From: Mermis nigrescens
Lineage: Eukaryota > Nematoda > Enoplea > Mermithida > Mermithidae
Direction: 5' to 3'
Length of the DNA: 64,000 nt
Assembly (NCBI GenBank): GCA_036768485.1
Contig: JAVLUZ010000164.1
Coordinates: forward strand, 620,001-684,000
The translations under genes were made by a program, and so were the position numbers. The notes under the pieces were generated by a model. That model was not told the origin of the DNA, did not search any database, and saw only the letters and a program-made list of their open reading frames with translations. Shown here piece by piece: positions 63,678 to 64,000 of this stretch (its first letter is position 1; every line of letters begins with the position of its first letter).

Positions 63678-64000
63678 TATGGATAAAAAAGTTAATCGTG
63701 ACTTTTGTTTTACTCGCCGGCATATTAGATTTTGCGGAGTATGGGAGGAGTTTTGGAGGAGACTTTACCCTTTCCTTCGCAGAAAAAATTCATTCCCCTA
63801 AAAATTTTCGATCGATTTTCCCAACAAATCTCATAAAACGTCCTATTTTTTGCGTTTTTAGCGATCTTATACTTCGAAACGGCTTGCGCTAAACAGCCAT
63901 TTTCAACTACATTTTGTAGAATTTTATTCGATTTTCTTGGAAATTTTTATGCTTTTATCGCCTAGGAAGAAAGAGCGTCGTCAGAAACGCAAGACAATTA
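63678..64000. other. right edge, repeat-like, no gene recognised
   Basis: Text such as CGGAGTATGGGAGGAG and CCCCTAAAAATTTTCGATCG resembles the G/C-tract MITE interiors elsewhere; the element runs off the window. Confidence 0.35.

Overview
This is invertebrate animal (metazoan) nuclear DNA. It is AT-rich, its genes are split by long repeat-filled introns with ordinary GT-AG splicing, and it has tandem satellites, microsatellites, a LINE retrotransposon and very many short DNA transposons. No bacterial signature (operons, ribosome binding sites, CRISPR) is present. Retention of exportin-6 and a mariner-type element with a DUF4817-like helix-turn-helix fit an ecdysozoan or another invertebrate; I cannot name the species.

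Four host loci could be read by joining exons by hand, all on the minus strand. (1) 3174-38531: an exportin-6 (XPO6) orthologue, 18 coding exons that join in frame to 1098 codons plus stop. (2) 40605-44043: an isochorismatase-domain hydrolase, 3 exons, 225 residues, ending in Ser-Lys-Leu, the canonical peroxisomal targeting signal PTS1. A 74-codon single-exon ORF of unknown function sits inside its first intron. (3) 52382-58802: a PXMP4/PMP24 peroxisomal membrane protein, 4 exons, 217 residues. (4) 61326-61491: the last exon of a second isochorismatase paralogue whose other exons were not found in the window. Loci 2-4 form a small neighbourhood of peroxisome-linked genes.

The rest is mostly mobile DNA. 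An intact 1060-codon endonuclease/reverse transcriptase LINE (4183-7490, perfect 15-bp target duplication) lies in the last XPO6 intron. At least six families of 150-1050 bp non-autonomous elements are scattered everywhere; many copies have CA...TG type ends and 8-bp target duplications, which points to the hAT superfamily, and several are nested in each other. Copies of the 13-bp palindrome GGCGCGAAGCGCC recur in families that look otherwise unrelated; its core GCGAAGC is known as an exceptionally stable DNA mini-hairpin.

The interval 44.0-52.4 kb, upstream of the isochorismatase gene and downstream of PXMP4, is structurally the oddest: a 180-bp inverted repeat pair about 98% identical, a roughly 270-bp tandem array with recurring forkhead-like GTAAACA and CRE-like TGACGTC words, and an approximately 1.85 kb element bounded by inverted arrays of a GACATTAGAGCGC minisatellite.
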